In this document: piece after piece, positions 63,427-64,000 of the stretch | How the letters are laid out: every line of letters starts with the position of its first letter | Numbering within the stretch: position 1 is the stretch's first letter | Source of the DNA: Cyclobacteriaceae bacterium | GTDB taxonomy: Bacteria; Bacteroidota; Bacteroidia; Cytophagales; Cyclobacteriaceae | DNA: 64,000 nucleotides | NCBI GenBank assembly: GCA_016787725.1 | Contig: JAEUTZ010000004.1 | Coordinates: 186,001 to 250,000, forward strand | Reading direction: 5' to 3' | Made by a program: the position numbers and the translations under genes | The notes under the pieces: model-generated | What the model saw: the letters and a program-made list of their open reading frames with translations, nothing else | Databases searched by the model: none | Told to the model about the DNA's origin: nothing

Positions 63427-63443
63427 GATCACAGATTGTGACC
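63427..63443 (+). promoter_or_regulatory. Operator-like inverted repeat upstream of the ORF6N gene
   Basis: GATCACAGATTGTGACC: inverted TCACA/TGTGA halves around GAT, 15 bases before the ATG. It nearly repeats the core of the 29-bp palindrome inside the gene, suggesting one protein binds both. Confidence 0.5.
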
Positions 63444-63660
63444 TTAAAAAAATGAGACATGAAAGAATTATCCATACTAACCACACCTGATTTCATCGCC
63501 ACAAGAATTCTGTTTCTGCGAGGCGAAAAAGTGCTGCTGGATGCTGATTTAGCCTTGCTATACGGTGTTGAAACCAAAGTCTTGAAGCAAGCGGTCAGAA
63601 GAAATATCGACCGTTTTCCTGAAGATTTTCTTTTTGAATTATCAACCGAAGAGTGGAATT

Positions 63661-63689
63661 CTCTAAGGTCACAAATTGTGACCTTAGAG
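63661..63689. repeat. 29-bp perfect palindrome inside the ORF6N coding region
   Basis: Fourteen-base arms CTCTAAGGTCACAA/TTGTGACCTTAGAG around a single A. It encodes SLRSQIVTLE in frame. The central GTCACAAATTGTGAC resembles the inverted repeat upstream of the same gene. Confidence 0.9.
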
Positions 63690-63806
63690 AAAGGAAGAGG
63701 TAAATATTCCAAATACCCACCCTTCGCCTTCACCGAGCAAGGCGTGGCCATGCTCAGCGGTATTCTCAACAGCCCCCGTGCTGTGGAAACCAACATTGCT
63801 ATTATG

Positions 63807-63826
63807 CCTGCCTGCCGGTAGGCAGG
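63807..63826. mobile_element. 20-bp palindromic insertion CCTGCCTGCCGGTAGGCAGG
   Basis: The element lies between an in-frame ATG and AGAACC of the ORF6N gene. Removing exactly these 20 bases restores the conserved reading frame. It is a palindrome except for one G-T pair near the centre, a form seen as scattered small repeats in Bacteroidota genomes. Confidence 0.75.
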
Positions 63827-64000
63827 AGAACCTTTGTAGCCCTGCGCAAGCTTATGGAAACCAATAAAGACCTGGCTGCTAAAATCCGGCAGTTGGAAAA
63901 GAAATACGATCAGCGTTTTAAGTTGGTATTCGATGCCATTCAAAAACTGATCCGACAGGAAAAGGAAGCCCGACCCATTGGCTTTGAGATCGGGAAGAAG

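Larger units (their letters stand above)
63459..64000 (+). pseudogene. ORF6N-domain DNA-binding protein gene, broken by a 20-bp insertion and cut by the window edge
   Basis: The first 116 codons encode an ORF6N (KilA-related) domain: ILFLRGEKVLLDADLALLYGVETKVLKQAVRRN (core DADLALLYGVETK), FPEDFLFELSTEEW, FAFTEQGVAMLSG and RAVETNIAIM. At 63807 a 20-base palindrome shifts the frame to a stop after three further codons. Removing it restores RTFVALRKLMETNKDLAAKIRQLEKKYD and onward to the window end, the usual coiled-coil tail. ORF6N proteins occur in phages and mobile elements and probably bind DNA. The truncated product would lack the tail. Confidence 0.85.

Noticed and set aside
1-64000. CRISPR arrays, tRNA or rRNA genes, complete IS elements, phage structural genes
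   Set aside because: No regularly spaced direct repeats with unique spacers, no cloverleaf-like segments in the gaps, and no transposase or integrase frame were found.

Overview
The window looks like chromosomal DNA of a free-living Bacteroidota bacterium, most likely of the order Cytophagales. The support is: a secreted protease with a C-terminal type IX secretion sorting domain, an archaeal/eukaryal-type short prolyl-tRNA synthetase, an NfeD-FloA pair, a GT3-type glycogen synthase, a GH97 glucosidase, weak or absent Shine-Dalgarno sequences, and at least one promoter-like TTG-N20-TAnnTTT element. No rRNA, tRNA, CRISPR array, prophage or complete insertion sequence was seen.

Layout. 0-9 kb: shikimate kinase, a FadL-like outer membrane protein, a glycine/serine/tyrosine-rich exported protein, proS, nfeD-floA and a WG-repeat protein. 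9-13 kb: leftward genes for a MocA-like cytidylyltransferase, an NTF2-like protein, XdhC, a small membrane protein, a cytochrome c and a TPR protein. 13-25 kb: glycogen phosphorylase and a GT3 glycogen synthase flank a DM13 lipoprotein, a Crp/Fnr regulator, a MOSC-SCO-cytochrome c-potassium channel run and clpB. 25-36 kb: mostly exported enzymes and small metabolic genes (metalloprotease, S8 protease, TIM-barrel isomerase, PIG-L deacetylase, Ada-type methyltransferase, metallo-beta-lactamase fold, class V aminotransferase, MtgA).

36.8-52.4 kb is a leftward branched-chain amino acid supercluster: ilvE-ilvD-ilvB-ilvN-ilvC-ilvA, then (after an interruption by a truncated AbiEii-type pair, a HAD phosphatase and a GH97 glucosidase) leuC-leuD-leuB-leuA. 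In front of ilvE I find a 31-codon leader peptide rich in Val/Leu/Ile codons, followed by a strong terminator hairpin and a complementary antiterminator segment: a transcription attenuator. An almost identical hairpin plus a shared 16-base tag lies in front of leuC.

52.5-64 kb is more accessory. It holds an aminotransferase, a DUF885-like lipoprotein, an 860-bp block of degenerate repeats, a NarL/DesK-type two-component system with a multi-pass membrane partner, and, divergent from it across three phased GGGAAA-TTCCC palindromes, two small paralogous helical proteins. Next comes a compact rightward four-gene cassette: an SNase-like protein, a 2-oxoglutarate/Fe(II) oxygenase-like protein (split by a one-base frameshift), a zinc deaminase and a multi-pass membrane protein. 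The cassette has the look of an undescribed nucleic-acid-modifying or defence-like module, though its function is only inferred. The window ends in an ORF6N-domain gene broken by a 20-bp palindromic insertion.
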